Assembly: GCA_963678705.1 (NCBI GenBank) | Contig: OY783213.1 | Coordinates: 12,218,451-12,282,450 of the forward strand | Length of the DNA: 64,000 nucleotides | Reading direction: 5' to 3' | DNA from: Panorpa germanica | Lineage: Eukaryota; Arthropoda; Insecta; Mecoptera; Panorpidae | Part shown: positions 24,615-37,490 of the stretch, in pieces | Numbering within the stretch: position 1 is the stretch's first letter | Layout: every line of letters begins with the position of its first letter | Made by a program: the position numbers and the translations under genes | Notes under the pieces: generated by a model | The model's input: the letters and a program-made list of their open reading frames with translations, nothing else | What the model was told of the DNA's origin: nothing | Database searches by the model: none

Positions 24615-26397
24615 TCCTATGCATTGCATTTTCTACCTTTTCATTTGTGACTTTATTCTCCTTACTAATTGTTTCAGTTATCAATTTCGATTTTAAATAC
24701 TTTTAGAGTAGTTACCTCTTTTATAACTAAACATTGCAAACGTTAAAAGTTCACCAACCCCTCTACGTTAAGTGATAAAGATTGTCTTAGAAATCTCTGT
24801 TTTTATTATTAATATAATGATTATTTTGAAAAGACGTTTCCTAAATCTTTTAAATAAATTTATCAACACAATTTCATTACCTCACTAATAGTACCTTCCA
24901 TTATAGCTTTTACATGTAGTTAGCTACAAAGTTTAAGTCATGACTCCTAAGTCAAACTTGTTATTTACTTCACGTTATAGAAACACTCAAAAACTTACTA
25001 CTATGTATAGTAAACAAATTCTTCAAAACCAAACTAATTTCTATTATAAAGTTTGTTTTCGTAGCAGGTTATGTAAGAGGTGATGAGGAAGAAAGAGGTG
25101 AGGGGATAGGTCTAGGTAAAGATATTAAAGATTAAAGTGGCAACTGGCGCAAGAGTTGAGCAGTGTTATTATTATAGAATTATACTCGTAAGTACGATAA
25201 ACTTTTAGTTTTGAAGAATAAAAGATATAGGCAGATCGAATAATGTTATATATCAATCGATAGAGATCGTGTACTCTTCTTGAGTAAACTTTGAAATTAG
25301 ATAAATAATAAATAAGGAAATGTCAACAGCACGCATCGTTCTCCGTCGGTCAGTGAGCCAAGTGGTGCTCTTTAAGAAAAGATATTATAAACGTTTTAAA
25401 ATATATTGTTTTAATCTGACATTCGTTATTTTCTGCATAAATAAATCCCTACTCCCAGTAGAGATTTATAAAATAAAAATATATAATTAAATTAAATAAT
25501 AAATTCGCGCTCGATTAAGTTCTTACGCGATGTCCCTTATAGAAAACCACAGTTTTTATAAAACTTAACAATTAGTTTAGAATTAAATAAATAACAATTC
25601 CTATTCCAGGCACTGGTTTATGACTTACAAGGATTTGTCTCTGATATTTTATCCAAACAACTAGCAAATAACATTTTTACCAAATATCCAGAAGTTGGCA
25701 CTAGTTTATTTCATAAAAGCATGTTATGTTTGTTAAGGTTATCAGATCTCTTAAATAAACTTCAGCGACGTCAGCACCAAATTTGCTCATATCAGGTATT
25801 AAACTATTTAATAAAAGTGTTTTGTAATTGTAAGAGTAACAATAAAAGTGGGAAACAGTTAAAAATAGCGAGTATTTTATTAACAATCTCTTCCTTGACT
25901 AAAACGCATGGCTTACTGCATTTCATCTTACGTGTAGGCAAGCAATTCAGGTCCTAATTAATTTCTGAATCTACAAATTCACCTGAGACGGTCCATGACA
26001 CTGGTCCGTGTCATTAACAATGAACAACTAAACACATTCTAATAAACTCTGAAGATTATTACAGACATCTTTAATTCAGATAATCACAACAACCCTAATA
26101 AATAACGTGAAATACTTGTACAATTGCTGTAAGAAGACGAGGGAGGACAAACAAAGGGTATACAAGATACTTAAATCTGTGGGGTGTAGTTTTAGCCACA
26201 CTGTATTTAGATATTACATATGTACAGTACGAGTAAGTTTGATGCTGTAAGTATCATGCCTTATACTTATTGTGTCACTAATGGTTCATTTAAAGAATAC
26301 GACAGGGCTTTACTCTTATTAAAGTCATAAATGTTCTCATGACGTAAACAAAAGCACAAGACGAGGCATTTGCTTTTAGAAACTATATATATATATA
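24615..26397. other. No gene seen
   Basis: AT-rich with no repeats recognised within the window. Confidence 0.45.
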
Positions 26398-26888
26398 TAC
26401 AGGGTGTCCCAATATTCAACGATAAGCCGGCACCAGAGGGTGGTCCTGCACATGACTACACAAGAAAAAAAGGAAAAAAAAATTTATCTCATTTTGTTTA
26501 TGAATTAGAAAAAAAAACACCTCAAAATATTTTTAACTACCATGACCACAATTTTTCAAATATTTCTTTCTTTTTTTTTTATCGGCAATCTAAATAGCAC
26601 TGCTATCCACCACAACCATTAAAAATCCCAGAATGCTAGTAGTTTTTACACAAAAATCAATCAAAATTATTTTTTTCCCTAAAATTTTTAAAGATTTTTA
26701 CTTTCTGTCCACTTTAACTCATCGTGGTGTAAGAAAAAAGTATGAACACTACTATGGCAAACTTTTCTAAAAATCGGCGCAACTCTTCAGGATTCCAAAA
26801 TGGTATAATACTCCATTTTTTTCCTGTGTTGTCATGAGCAGGATAAGCCTCTGGTGCCCCGCTTATCGTTGAATATTGGGACACCTTG

Positions 26889-26890
<2 letters not shown>
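26398..26890. mobile_element. Mariner-type MITE inserted in a TA microsatellite
   Basis: Terminal inverted repeats of 30 bp (26398-26427 and 26861-26890; one mismatch) start TACAGGGTGTCCCAATATTC, and an imperfect extension carries CACCAGAGG on both sides. The 493-bp interior shows no transposase. The element is flanked on both sides by TA runs, so the TA target duplication is absorbed in the microsatellite. Confidence 0.88.
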
Positions 26891-26939
<49 letters not shown>

Positions 26940-26941
26940 CT

Positions 26942-26991
<50 letters not shown>
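26886..26991. repeat. Compound (TA)n microsatellite with duplicated transposon end
   Basis: Two TA runs are separated by ACACCTTGTA (about 26936-26945), the same decamer that ends the adjacent mariner MITE at 26881-26890. A piece of the transposon terminus has been duplicated during repeat expansion. Confidence 0.9.
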
Positions 26992-26992
<1 letters not shown>

Positions 26993-27059
26993 TTAAAATT
27001 ATGCACAGTGAGTTCTCTCAGCTCCAAAAATCAACTGTGTTGGCCGTTGGCACACACTA

Positions 27060-27984
27060 CAATGAAAGTAGCTATAACTAATATATACCGTTAGCTCACC
27101 TGCCCAGAATGAAGTTGTAATATCTCTGGTAAGTGTTACCAACTAAAGAAATATAATTTCTTTACATGTATACATATATACATTTTATCCTGAACAAATA
27201 GTGAAACCGTACCTCCAATTCTTCATCTCTCTCTCTCTCCACCTGTGGTAACGATCCCATTAACACACCTATTTCCACATACTTGCGATGACCATTCTAA
27301 ATTTATAGCTATCGTTTGAATTTCACGGGGCACCACCCTTCCACCCCTTACCCACCACACACAACTCGCATCGTCCGCATTAAGCATCCTGAAAATATAT
27401 TATTCATACCCTATTAAATTATTCCGCCATATAAAACTAAACATCAAACCTCAAGTGAATCGAAATGTGAACAGAACGCAAGGGGGGAAGGGTACAAGGT
27501 ACAATACAGAAAACAGCACCCCTTACGTTATTGTAACTTTTTTTTATTTTAATATGATTAGTTTTTTTTTTATCTGTGTTTTTTTTGTCTTTGGAATTTT
27601 CAATATAAATCGGAAAAGTTTTTGTATCGGAATAAACTGCAGACGAATGTAATTTGCATATATTTACATTGAAATTTATTTTACATAAAGCTGAAATGAT
27701 TGCATAATACAACGTTTTATATGAAATAATAAAGATTTATTGGAATATTGATTTTTGTATATAAATGGATATAAGTAGAAGTAATTTATATTTAAATTTA
27801 ATCGATATTTCTAACTACTGTTAAATTTACATAATTAGTTTGTTATTGTTTATATTTCAAATCTTGATAACTTACCAAGAACTGATCGAAGAATTCCTGC
27901 AATTTTCTGGTTGAACCTGGATTTAAAAATTAATTTTCAGAGTCCCATCTTGAAGTTTCTTTGTTTTCCTTTAAAAATATAACT
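27060..27984. other. No gene seen
   Basis: Contains the 19-bp palindrome AAAGAAATATAATTTCTTT (about 27147-27165), repeated near 31368-31386, and a short CT run at 27227. Confidence 0.45.
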
Positions 27985-28200
27985 TCCACAAAAATTTTGT
28001 GATATACTTTTTTGTGGATATTAATATTATGTACAACTTTTTTTAATTACTTTTTGTTGTGACTTTTACAACAAAAAAGTTATAAGCAAAAATAAATTTT
28101 AAATTAAGTGTTAGTAGCTTATAACTTTTTTATTGTAAAAGTCATAACAAAAAGTTATTAATAAAAGTTGCAGATAATAAGTTCCACAAAATTTTTACCA
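27985..28200. repeat. Diverged palindromic element
   Basis: Inner arms ACTTTTTGTTGTGACTTTTA (left) and ACTTTTTGTTATGACTTTTA (right, inverted) and outer AAATTTTGTG blocks form an imperfect inverted repeat around a centre near 28105. It is older than the two near-perfect hairpins. Confidence 0.65.
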
Positions 28201-28610
28201 AAAATGCACGATTGGTCTCTATTTAACGACTGATTTTCCCGATTATATGTGGTCGTGATAAAATTCGAGATAGCGATTATAGTTAAAACCCTTGATTACC
28301 TTTAGAAGAACTCATGTGGATTAATTGCAGAGCTACCCCTCTCATAAACGATTATTACCCCTTGTTGATAACGACATTCTGCAAGATCAAAGAAAATGAA
28401 GTTATGAATCCAAGGGTCCCTTTCCCCTCCCTTGTTTAATTATTGCTTCCCATCATCTTATCATTTGTATTTTTAATTTTCTGAAGCAGGTAGATTTATA
28501 CCATATAACTACCACCCAGTTAGAAATGAAACATTTGAATTGGCTTGTAGTAAGTGTAAACTTACACTGCAAGACAATTTGTATGTAGGAAGTAGGAAAT
28601 AAAACTTGAA

Positions 28611-29000
28611 ATTTTTAAGTAAGAAAAGATGGTTTTTAAATGAGTCTCGCAAAATTATATCTACCATAATCAGAATCAAAAGTAATCATTGAAAAACTCC
28701 AGCTCACATGTACAAAATTAATATTAAATCCGACGATAGATGTCAATGTGGTGAAGAAGGAACTTTGGATCATATTATATTTGAATGCATAAATTATAGT
28801 TTAGAAAGATCAAAATTCAATAGTGAAATATTAGATGTGGTTAAAACTTTTCCTGTAAATCCTGTAAATAGTGATTCAAAATTAATTAGTGAATTATTTA
28901 AATATTTAGAAATTCCTAAAATAGATTTATAAAATGTGAAATATGTAAAAAAATGTTTGATGGTGGCTATGACGAATAAAAGTCAAGGCAAATAACTAAA
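28611..29000 (+). pseudogene. 3' end of an RNase-H-type LINE, copy 1
   Basis: The C-terminal reverse-transcriptase-associated zinc motif is readable in the frame at 28708-28932 (RCQCGEEGTLDHIIFEC, i.e. C-x-C-x8-H-x4-C). The 3' tail GATGGTGGCTATGACGAA ends at GTCAAGGCAAATAA. It matches 36790-37170 on the minus strand. Severely 5' truncated, as is usual for LINE insertions. Confidence 0.8.
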
Positions 29001-30250
29001 AAGAAAACTTGAAAGTAGCTTGTGGCAAATTGAAACTTCTACAGCAACTACACCGTACTGAAAAAACTCGCAGGTGTCTAGGAAACAGTTGCAGTGAGCA
29101 TCAGGATACGTGCATCAGAGTGACAAAACTGGACTGCATTCTGTTGTTCAGTCATACCAGTATAGTATACAATGTATTTCATAGTTTCGTTTCCAAACTA
29201 CATTACTTTGTATCTAGTTCGTTGGTGAACGAAAGCAACCCGATTTTAAATCATCCGTATTACTTTTAGTGCAGTAATACAATACTAGAGCTCATTGTTT
29301 CCCCATCAGTAAAAGAACGGCACCCGTATTTCTCGTTTTCCGCCTTCTTTATCTACTGGTTGACCCACTCAACCTCCAACCCTTTAAGGGAGGATATCAA
29401 TGAAGGTGGTTGGTTACTACCAACGGCTCACAAGGCATGAGAAGTGGGTGGTGATGGCTCTTTGACTCCTCACGTCTTTCTACCATCATTCTTTTCCTCG
29501 GTACTGGAAATTCAACGAAAAAACCAATTCCACAAGGCAGTTTTTCCAAGCGCTAGCATGAATTTTGATTCCAATACGATTTATAAGCATTAGCACTATG
29601 TTATAACCCTCCTATATATAAAATACTAAGTGTAAAAGAGATGAATGTATTTTGTTAACTATATTAGATAGAAAGAGATAACATTATAATCGGATGAAGT
29701 AGATTGAAATAAAGTAGATGGAAAATAATGTGTGTTCACAATTTATCTGTTATGATTTAAGAGGTCATTTATTAGGTTTTGTAGTTTTGTATTTTATTGC
29801 GGAAACTTTTTATTATCTAGCGGTTGGTTGCCGTTGATAATATGGAAGTATCGAAACGAAGTCAATCGGCTGCAATAAATTTCAATAGGACCATAACATT
29901 TATATGGAACAAACATCTTTTCCAAAACTGCCCGGCCCATACACGGCTGTAACACTTTTTTGATTATAAGCTTTATTTCTGTACTAACAAGTTTATCATT
30001 CATTAAAACCGAAACAGTTTATCACTGCTTGCCTAGGCACTAGCCGGTCGTTAACATGAGGCCGACTAAGATTTTATTTCTCTACTTTATTTATTTAGAA
30101 TGTATCTCATCGAATTGGTGTCACAAATAAAATCGCTGTATTGCCAAGTCCACACGTGCGTGTTCAAATATTTAATATTCGTGTACAAACACGCATGGTG
30201 AACCCCGCATAAGAATATTAATACAAGATGACAACTAATGTGTTTATTAC
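29001..30250. other. No gene supported
   Basis: Short open frames only (29009 plus, 29794 minus); none is recognisable. Confidence 0.45.
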
Positions 30251-30569
30251 TTAGGCCCATCGCGCATGAGTCGACTGGATTTTATTGTGTCGTATTTGTA
30301 TGCTTATATATATTTAAATACTTTTGAATAGTATTTGTGCACTTCTCTGTTCATGATATCACCATCAGCCAAGCATGCAACCAAGGATGTCCTGCGACCG
30401 AACAACAGAGTCCTTCAAAACTTGCTCAAAACCAGTTTAGTTTCGTTCGTGCCGTGTGTTTTCTCTCACTCGTATACACGTTCGTTCTCTCACTAATAAC
30501 ACAGTTCCATTCTCATTTGGTTCAGGTAGATTCGGGGCAATCAGTCGCCTCATGTGCGGACGCCCTTAA
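30251..30569. mobile_element. Family C repeat, copy 1
   Basis: The imperfect inverted ends are TTAGGCCCATCGCGCATGAG and the reverse of TTAAGGGCGTCCGCACATGA. The interior carries ATTTTATTGTGTCGTATTTG and CCAGTTTAGTTTCGTTCGTG, shared with the other copies. The 85-codon open frame across it is a by-product of the repeat. Confidence 0.65.
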
Positions 30570-30719
30570 AGAACAAGATTACGCAATCTTTTAAAATCAT
30601 ATTACCCACTAAACACAGTTACGTAACTATGGCTCTCATAACCTCTTTTAACCGCCGAACACTCATAACTTTAACTATACTTATATAAGACAATATCTTC
30701 ACTTTTATTAGGAATTGTA

Positions 30720-30930
30720 CATTTTTTAACAAACCCATGTGTTGTTTCTGAAATGTAAAGTTTATTTTGGTAATTTACATACATATTTTAATAATTACAT
30801 TGTTTAACTGAAATCATACTATCTTACCTGAATTATTACTTACCATAAATTGTCAATTCCTTTCTATTTCATTATAACCTAACAATATCACTAACTAATT
30901 CAATTTTATTCACATATTTAAAGATTTATT
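30720..30930. repeat. Diverged repeat F, copy 1
   Basis: ATGTGTTGTTTCTGAAATGT, then GTAATTTACATACATATT and AAATCATACTATCTTA align with 46780-46925 in the same orientation. No coding content seen. Confidence 0.5.
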
Positions 30931-33900
30931 GCATAAAAATTAGGGCCCTATTATAATCAATAGTCTTTTGTAAGGTTGCAATCATTAAAAAGAACTGCAA
31001 ACACTTTAACCTTACAGCGTATATATGTGGAGAGTGAATGCAGGACCTGAAAGTGTGTCCAATATGTGTGCTAGAGAGATAGGTATATGTTCCTATTTAT
31101 TTTCTATGCGCATGCGTCGAAAGTGACAGTTGTCAAATCAAACCTATCTAGATATAATACGTGACAGTTGTTAAATATGACATTATATTGATGTAGAATT
31201 ATGTAGATATGTATAAATATAAATAAAGTATATATAAATATAACTAAAAACGTGAGTTCTGTCGACTCCAAATATGAACCTTATTTCTACAGCGACATCT
31301 ATGGCATCAGTATATGTTTTCACTGAACGTTCACTGTTTTACCGACAGACGAGTTTTATACTAATCTAAAGAAATATAATTTCTTTACAAATATAAGACA
31401 AAACTTCAGTGGTGGAGGATCATCCAGCGTGCTGTAGATAATAAATTAGTTTCGACTGCTGCGGTTTATTTGCGGTCATATTGCGAACGTTAAATGTTCG
31501 ACTCGCTTCACTTCCTGATGATTAACTGTAAATATCATCGACACATTAAGTAGTTATGACACATACCGCCAATAAATGCTCAGCGCGCAAATCGAACACA
31601 ACTAGCATATAGCATTCAACGTGAGACAGTAGGAATAAATTAAAATCACCTTATTTTTAACTTTTCTAAAAGTTTTTAAAAAACCACCTTTTTCATGGAT
31701 TCCTAAGCCTGGATCAGCCAGATAATGCAACTCCTGGAAGAGCTTAGGGATTTATTTGGTTTTTTTTTCTTTACTTTATAGTTTAAGAAATATGAAGATA
31801 ATACTTCATTTATTTTGAAAACAAAAGCGTATTTTTCTTTAGTATTTTCTTTGCATTTTCTCTATTATTATAAGTCTTCATTTCACGAGTTCTATAGATT
31901 TTTTTTTTTTTCAACAAATAATAATAAAGGGTTGAACTTTTCTTTAGCAGGAAATCATCATCAAAGAAGAAGTAAAATTAATGAATAAGGATAACTGAAA
32001 AAAGTAATTCCTTACTCTGCTGTTAATACAGATTCAGTGTATAAGTGCATGCACTAAATATAGATAAATATTATTATATACCTGTAGCATTGCTGCTAGG
32101 GACTGAAAACTTTCTGAAAATAGAAACCAAGCAACGTTATTTACTAAAATTTTGACATTTCAATAAATGTTTTCAAATTCAGCTAAAAACTAAATCAATT
32201 TTTCTCAATTAATGCGCTTATCAACGAACAACATTTTATTTTATTTTTTATAGATTTATTTCTGTTAACCGAAAACTAAAATTCCGTTTACCATAAATGT
32301 CACACTAGTTTTAAAAATTGTCACTGAATAGAATCAGGTGAAATAAAAACCAAAAAGATCAAAAACAGAAAATCAACGACAACTTATGAGTATATTAGTA
32401 TATTGAGATACACACCGCCTCTAGTTAAGCCATCCTAGGGTTAGCCCTATCGGGTAATCATAAGGAGATGATATTATCTTGACCGGGACGTACCTGACAT
32501 GGTCCTTGTCAGGCACTGACAAGGTGTGCTAGAATCGAAGAGATACGTAATCCTTTTTACTTTGCCATCACGTACTGTACATACTATGGTATTCTAAGAA
32601 TAAGACTGACTTCACTTCATGTAATGAGATATGTATTTTGTATTAATAATTAGGTAATTTATTTAATGATTCATCGCTTATCGCAATGTTTCAGTTGTAT
32701 ATCTATTTTCTTGTATGTTTCTCATATGTCGTATAAGATAAACTAAATATAAGAGAATAAATTTATATAATATAATTAATAATTTATTATTAAAATAAGC
32801 ATGTAAGTCATTCCGTAGTCAGCTATATAATTTACTTCAAACTATGTAAAATATTGATTTTAATACTTATTATTTATTAATGTTTGTCGTTTGAAAAATA
32901 ACCAAAGAACTTTGAGAAATTTAAATGTTTCTCTTCTTCTTCTTACTGTTTCCCTATTTTACTCTCTGTTAATATTTTCAACCACTTAGCAAGAAAATCA
33001 TTTAAATTCATGCTCTTCATATTCCTCATTAATATTCAAAACAGAAAGTAACTTTTAAATTATTTATACATGTGTTAAATTTTATATTTTTCTGTACTCT
33101 ATCTGACGCTACATAATACGTTACGTCACGTGACGTCATTCACGGTCCGAAGTACTCTCAAATTAGTTATTTATTATGATCCAGCTCCATCTAAAAAAGT
33201 TTCAGACAGACAGATTATTCTCTTATTAATATGAATAGAAAACTAACAAAAGCGGACTGGATTCATTCAGCTATAACCCTCTCTTTCTCTCTCTATCTCT
33301 CTCTATTTATTTTCCTCTGTGATTCGTTTATGAGTTTTAACTCAATTTATTGTGATCCTAGCTGAGAGTCTGCAACCGGGCTTTAAATATAATACAGTTA
33401 TTTAGTTAAATTTGCTAATGTTAGAATTTCACAAAGCAGAAAGTGCATAGAGTTAGGGGATGATTCTAGCAAACATAGTTCAGTTAAGAGGGTACATCAC
33501 TTTTAACATTTTTTTATTGTTACTGCGTTAAAACTTTAAAAGGTCCATCTAACCACATCTATCTAATCACGATGATGTCCGGAGATTGAATGTAAGACAT
33601 CGACTCCTCAATTTCATAGAATGAGGTGTTCGGTGGATAAGATAAGTATAGAAAAATTATCAATGTCAATTAAAAGAAATATCTTTTGGAAGGCCAATGT
33701 AATTAGGTCTCTAGGTCTAACGCTGAGCTATGTTTGGGTCTTGGTTTAATTTCAGGAGATGTAATAAATTTAATTCATGACTGACAACAAAATAAACTCG
33801 CCAAAACAAATCCACAAAAACACACAATTATTATATTACAATTAATGCGAGATATAACCTAGCTGTTCGCAGTACCTAATATAATAAAAACAAATAAAAA

Positions 33901-35374
33901 TTTTAAATCTGTAATGTTTTAGGCGAATCATAAAAATCTACTTCAATTTTAAACTCTCGGAGTAGCGTATCCCCTTAATAATGAGAACTGGAGTTTTAAA
34001 ATCTAGTTAACAATGACATCGTTAGCGTTATGACTGAGTCTGACTCAGTTAGCGACATGAATTGAAACGAATTAGTTATTATGATGCAGTTAAACCCAGT
34101 CTGGGTTTCTGTATACATAATGAAATATAACTAGTGAAAGATATTAAACAGGGCCTTATAGAATATGTACACAACTGCCCATAGCTTTTAAACTATATTA
34201 ATAAATAGGGGTATCCCTTTTGACAATTAAAACTAACGTTTTCATACGAATTGATTTAATAAGGCCAAAAGAAAATATTACTGTATATATTAAGTTATTA
34301 TTATTGTAATTATTTTATGAAAATTTTAGTCATTATTAAATATACTTTTAAACAAAATAGATAAACAAACTGTAAATAAAAATTATCAAAAAAGTGCTTT
34401 AAACACCTTTTGCTTTGGCTAAAGTTGCACTGCGGAAAATAGCGCGAAAAGAGACATCTAGAACATTTTTAAAAAGTATTTTTTCTAAAGAGTATTATGT
34501 CTGGATTTACCGGGTTGAAGAATGTAAATTATTTTTTATTGATACTGTTAATAGAATTTCTATTGATAACAGTTACCGTAGCATATATTTAACGACGCTC
34601 TGGACAATATTTCATTTACAAAACGTTATTTTGCATCCTTTTATCATAATTTTTAAAAACCAACATAAATGTCATAAACTTAAATTTATAGAATAATGGC
34701 TGAATTAATATTCCTTTAAATAAAACAAAACTTTAATACAATCTCGTAAAATATACTCGTATTTCAGGATAAAAGTAGTCCTTATTGGTCGTAGCGCCGT
34801 AGCCCGTAGCGCGTATATAGTCCGTAGCTCATAATCCATGGATTCAGGAGTCTGTTCTACAAATTCACAAAGCGTAGAAGATTTAACGTGTGCTGTAACC
34901 GTTCTTTTCTAAGCTCGTTTGATATTCTGGAAGATCGTCTTGTCTTTGTGGCGTGTCGTTAGATGTCACCCTAGTCGCTAGGAGCTTGCGAAGCTTTCAG
35001 AGCTTTCTACTACGGCACACCGGCGTGATTTAGTTATCTAATAAAAAAGAAACAGCAGACAAATTTGTCATTTAGGGATCTTTTAAAGTAGTTAAACGAA
35101 ATTGAAAATTGGATTATATCGACGAGATAAAACGTTCTTTTTAATATATAACAATTCAATTGGAACTCCATATTTTCATTAACTTTTTTTTTGTATATAA
35201 TAGAAAACAGTTGAGCGGACAAGAAATTTTACATGCTTCAAATGAGAGGTGGGCCTGAAAATTATTAACTTTGTAAAATATAAAACATTATTCTTAGTCT
35301 GTAAACAAAAATTTTAAATAATCTATCGAAAAGTGGATTCGCACTGGAACTACCTTAAACTTGGTGTACTCTCA
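30931..35374. other. No gene seen
   Basis: Mostly AT-rich. Includes the CRE/E-box palindrome (33121), a CT-rich run (33282-33310), and a GC-richer patch at 34790-34840 with tandem CGTAGC motifs. Confidence 0.45.
33121..33140. promoter_or_regulatory. Palindromic CRE/E-box composite
   Basis: ACGTCACGTGACGT (33123-33136) is a perfect palindrome with an E-box CACGTG at its centre. It overlaps a full CRE TGACGTCA (33131-33138). These are recognised sites for bHLH and CREB/ATF factors. No gene start was identified beside it, so a regulatory role is only suggested. Confidence 0.4.
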
Positions 35375-35878
35375 AGTATCATTCCCACTCACTGCTTTAA
35401 TTTTATTTTGTATTTAATTGTTTAGCATTTGGAAATACGCGTAGTCATTCACAGTATCATTTTTAATTTAATTTATTGTTTAAGTTTTCTTAGTCTTTTT
35501 TAGAACCTTACAAAGTCCAATAAATATTAAATTAAGAAAAACTATATTATATTATAACTTCAAAAATGTGACAATCTGTCAAAATGCGGTAAGATTTACT
35601 TTTAAAAAAAGTTTAATGTCAGTTTTTCAAAAATGTAGAAGTGAAAACAATTTCTATTACTAATTGTTATTAAAAACAGCAACTTTAATTATTTCACCTT
35701 CAATTTTGTCCAACTGTTGAACTGTCAAAATTTATATAACTAAAGACGCATGCGTACCAACTAAATTATCTTAACTTAAATTAAAACACAAATGTGAAAA
35801 GGAATGCTTAAACGAAAACCTGAAATCTAGATTACAATATTAAATAGAAGCAGTAAATTAAATATCATAACAGTGGCT
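35375..35878. mobile_element. PIF/Harbinger-like MITE (family A), damaged right terminus
   Basis: Left end AGTATCATTCCCACTCACTG is intact. The right end reads CAGTG then GGCT, so 12 bp of the inverted repeat have been deleted. The flanks TCA and TTA are a slightly decayed 3-bp duplication. Confidence 0.8.
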
Positions 35879-36789
35879 TTACGATAAAGCAAAATTATTA
35901 GTATTATCTCTATTTATTAAATCTTTTCAAATGATGTTGTCGCAAGACCTACTTGTTTACAGTAGTTTGTGTCTTGAAAACGATGAGTTAAAAGTTTCCT
36001 CAAATCCAAGACGCCGAGGACTATATTTCACTAGAAATTAATACTTAGAACCTAGCTCTGAATGTCTCAATGATTGATACGGGTACCACTTCCTTCCGGT
36101 ATTAGTTACATTTCGCAAAAAGCTGTGCCCGAAATAGATACAAAGTTAACTTTTCTGTTCTATTGATTTTATCAATATCTTATTTCGTAAAACTAATTAT
36201 TTATGTAATTTTAGAATGGCGTTCATTCCGTTCCTAGAATTTAGCCAGCAGTTCGTTCAAAAGTATCAATTTTCTAAATTCATACCACAGAATGTATTTT
36301 ACTTTAATATCAGAGTGATTACTACTGGTTAAAAGCAATGTGACTGGTTCTAGCAAAGAGTCTAGGCGAGGTGTATCCGTTTTCCATGAATTTCCCACTT
36401 CTCTCTCTCTCTGTAGTGGTTGCAGAGATGCTCTAACCCGGTTCGCTGATTTGCTTCCCTTTATATACTCAAACTAGAGCACTCGAAGCTGCATGTGATG
36501 AACGCCGAGTACCAAACTCCGAGTACTGAAGAACCGGAGAACTGAGAAGATCAAAGTGACTAGTGCCACTAATTTAAGAACAATGATGGTAAAAGTAATC
36601 GGCAAAAGGTCCATTCATTGGAAAGAGGATCACTCAACACATTTCACCACTAGTCCGATTTCAAAGAATTATGTTAGACAATGGATGTGAACCGTGTGTC
36701 AAAGAAGTCAAACTAGTAACTAGTTTTCCCTAACTTTCGGGAAAAATTTACATTTTCTATCGTTAATAAAGCTTGTTATGCAAGATTCT
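35879..36789. other. No gene seen
   Basis: A CT run near 36401 and duplicated CCGAGTAC motifs (about 36510-36530) only. Confidence 0.45.
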
Positions 36790-37490
36790 ATAATGTTACA
36801 TATTCGTCATAGCCACTATCTAACATTTCTTATACATATTTAACATTTTATAATTCTTTTTGACAAATTTCTAAATATTTAAATAATTCACTAATTCATT
36901 TTGAATCACTTAACGAAAATTTAGTATTAATAGGAAAAGTTAATCACATCTAATATTTCACTATTGAATTTTGATCTTTCTAACCTATAATTTATGCATT
37001 CAAATATAATATGATCCAAAGTTCCTTCTTCATCACATTGACATCTATCGTCGGTTTTAATATTAATTTTGTACAGGTGAGCTGGAGTTTTACAATGATT
37101 ACTTTTGATTCTGATTATAGTTGAAATAATTTTATGGGACTCATTTCTAAACCATCTTTTCTTACTTAAATTTGGATGAAAAATATATTAATCTCTTCCT
37201 TTTAACTGACTTTTGTTAATGAAATCTTGATTTCTCAAATTGAAGTTTAATTTTTTGATTGTATTAAAAATTTCATATGAAAGTAATTTCACTTTCATCT
37301 CATTTTCCAAATTTATTGATTCCTTTGCCAATTTATCCGCAATTTTGTTTCCTCTTATTCCACAATGTCCTGGTATCCACATAAATATTATGATATTATT
37401 TTTAGTTATTAAATTGAAATACAGCTCCTTAATTTTGCATGTCAAAATATCATTATTTGATGTTACATATTAAATTAATATATTAGTTAA
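36790..37490 (-). pseudogene. RNase H domain and 3' end of the same LINE, copy 2
   Basis: The frame 37445-37188 encodes an RNase H segment (FMWIPGHCGIRGNKIADKLA). The GH and AD-LA motifs place it among I/Jockey-type non-LTR retrotransposons. After a frame break the CQCDEEGTLDHIIFEC motif and the TAGTGGCTATGACGAA tail follow, as in copy 1. Truncated and frameshifted, so inactive. Confidence 0.85.

Noticed and set aside
30337-30594. Two similar open frames (30337-30594 and 60751-60999) sharing QNQFSFVRAVCFLSLV
   Set aside because: They lie within copies of repeat family C, the frame differs beyond the shared block, and the remaining copies are interrupted.
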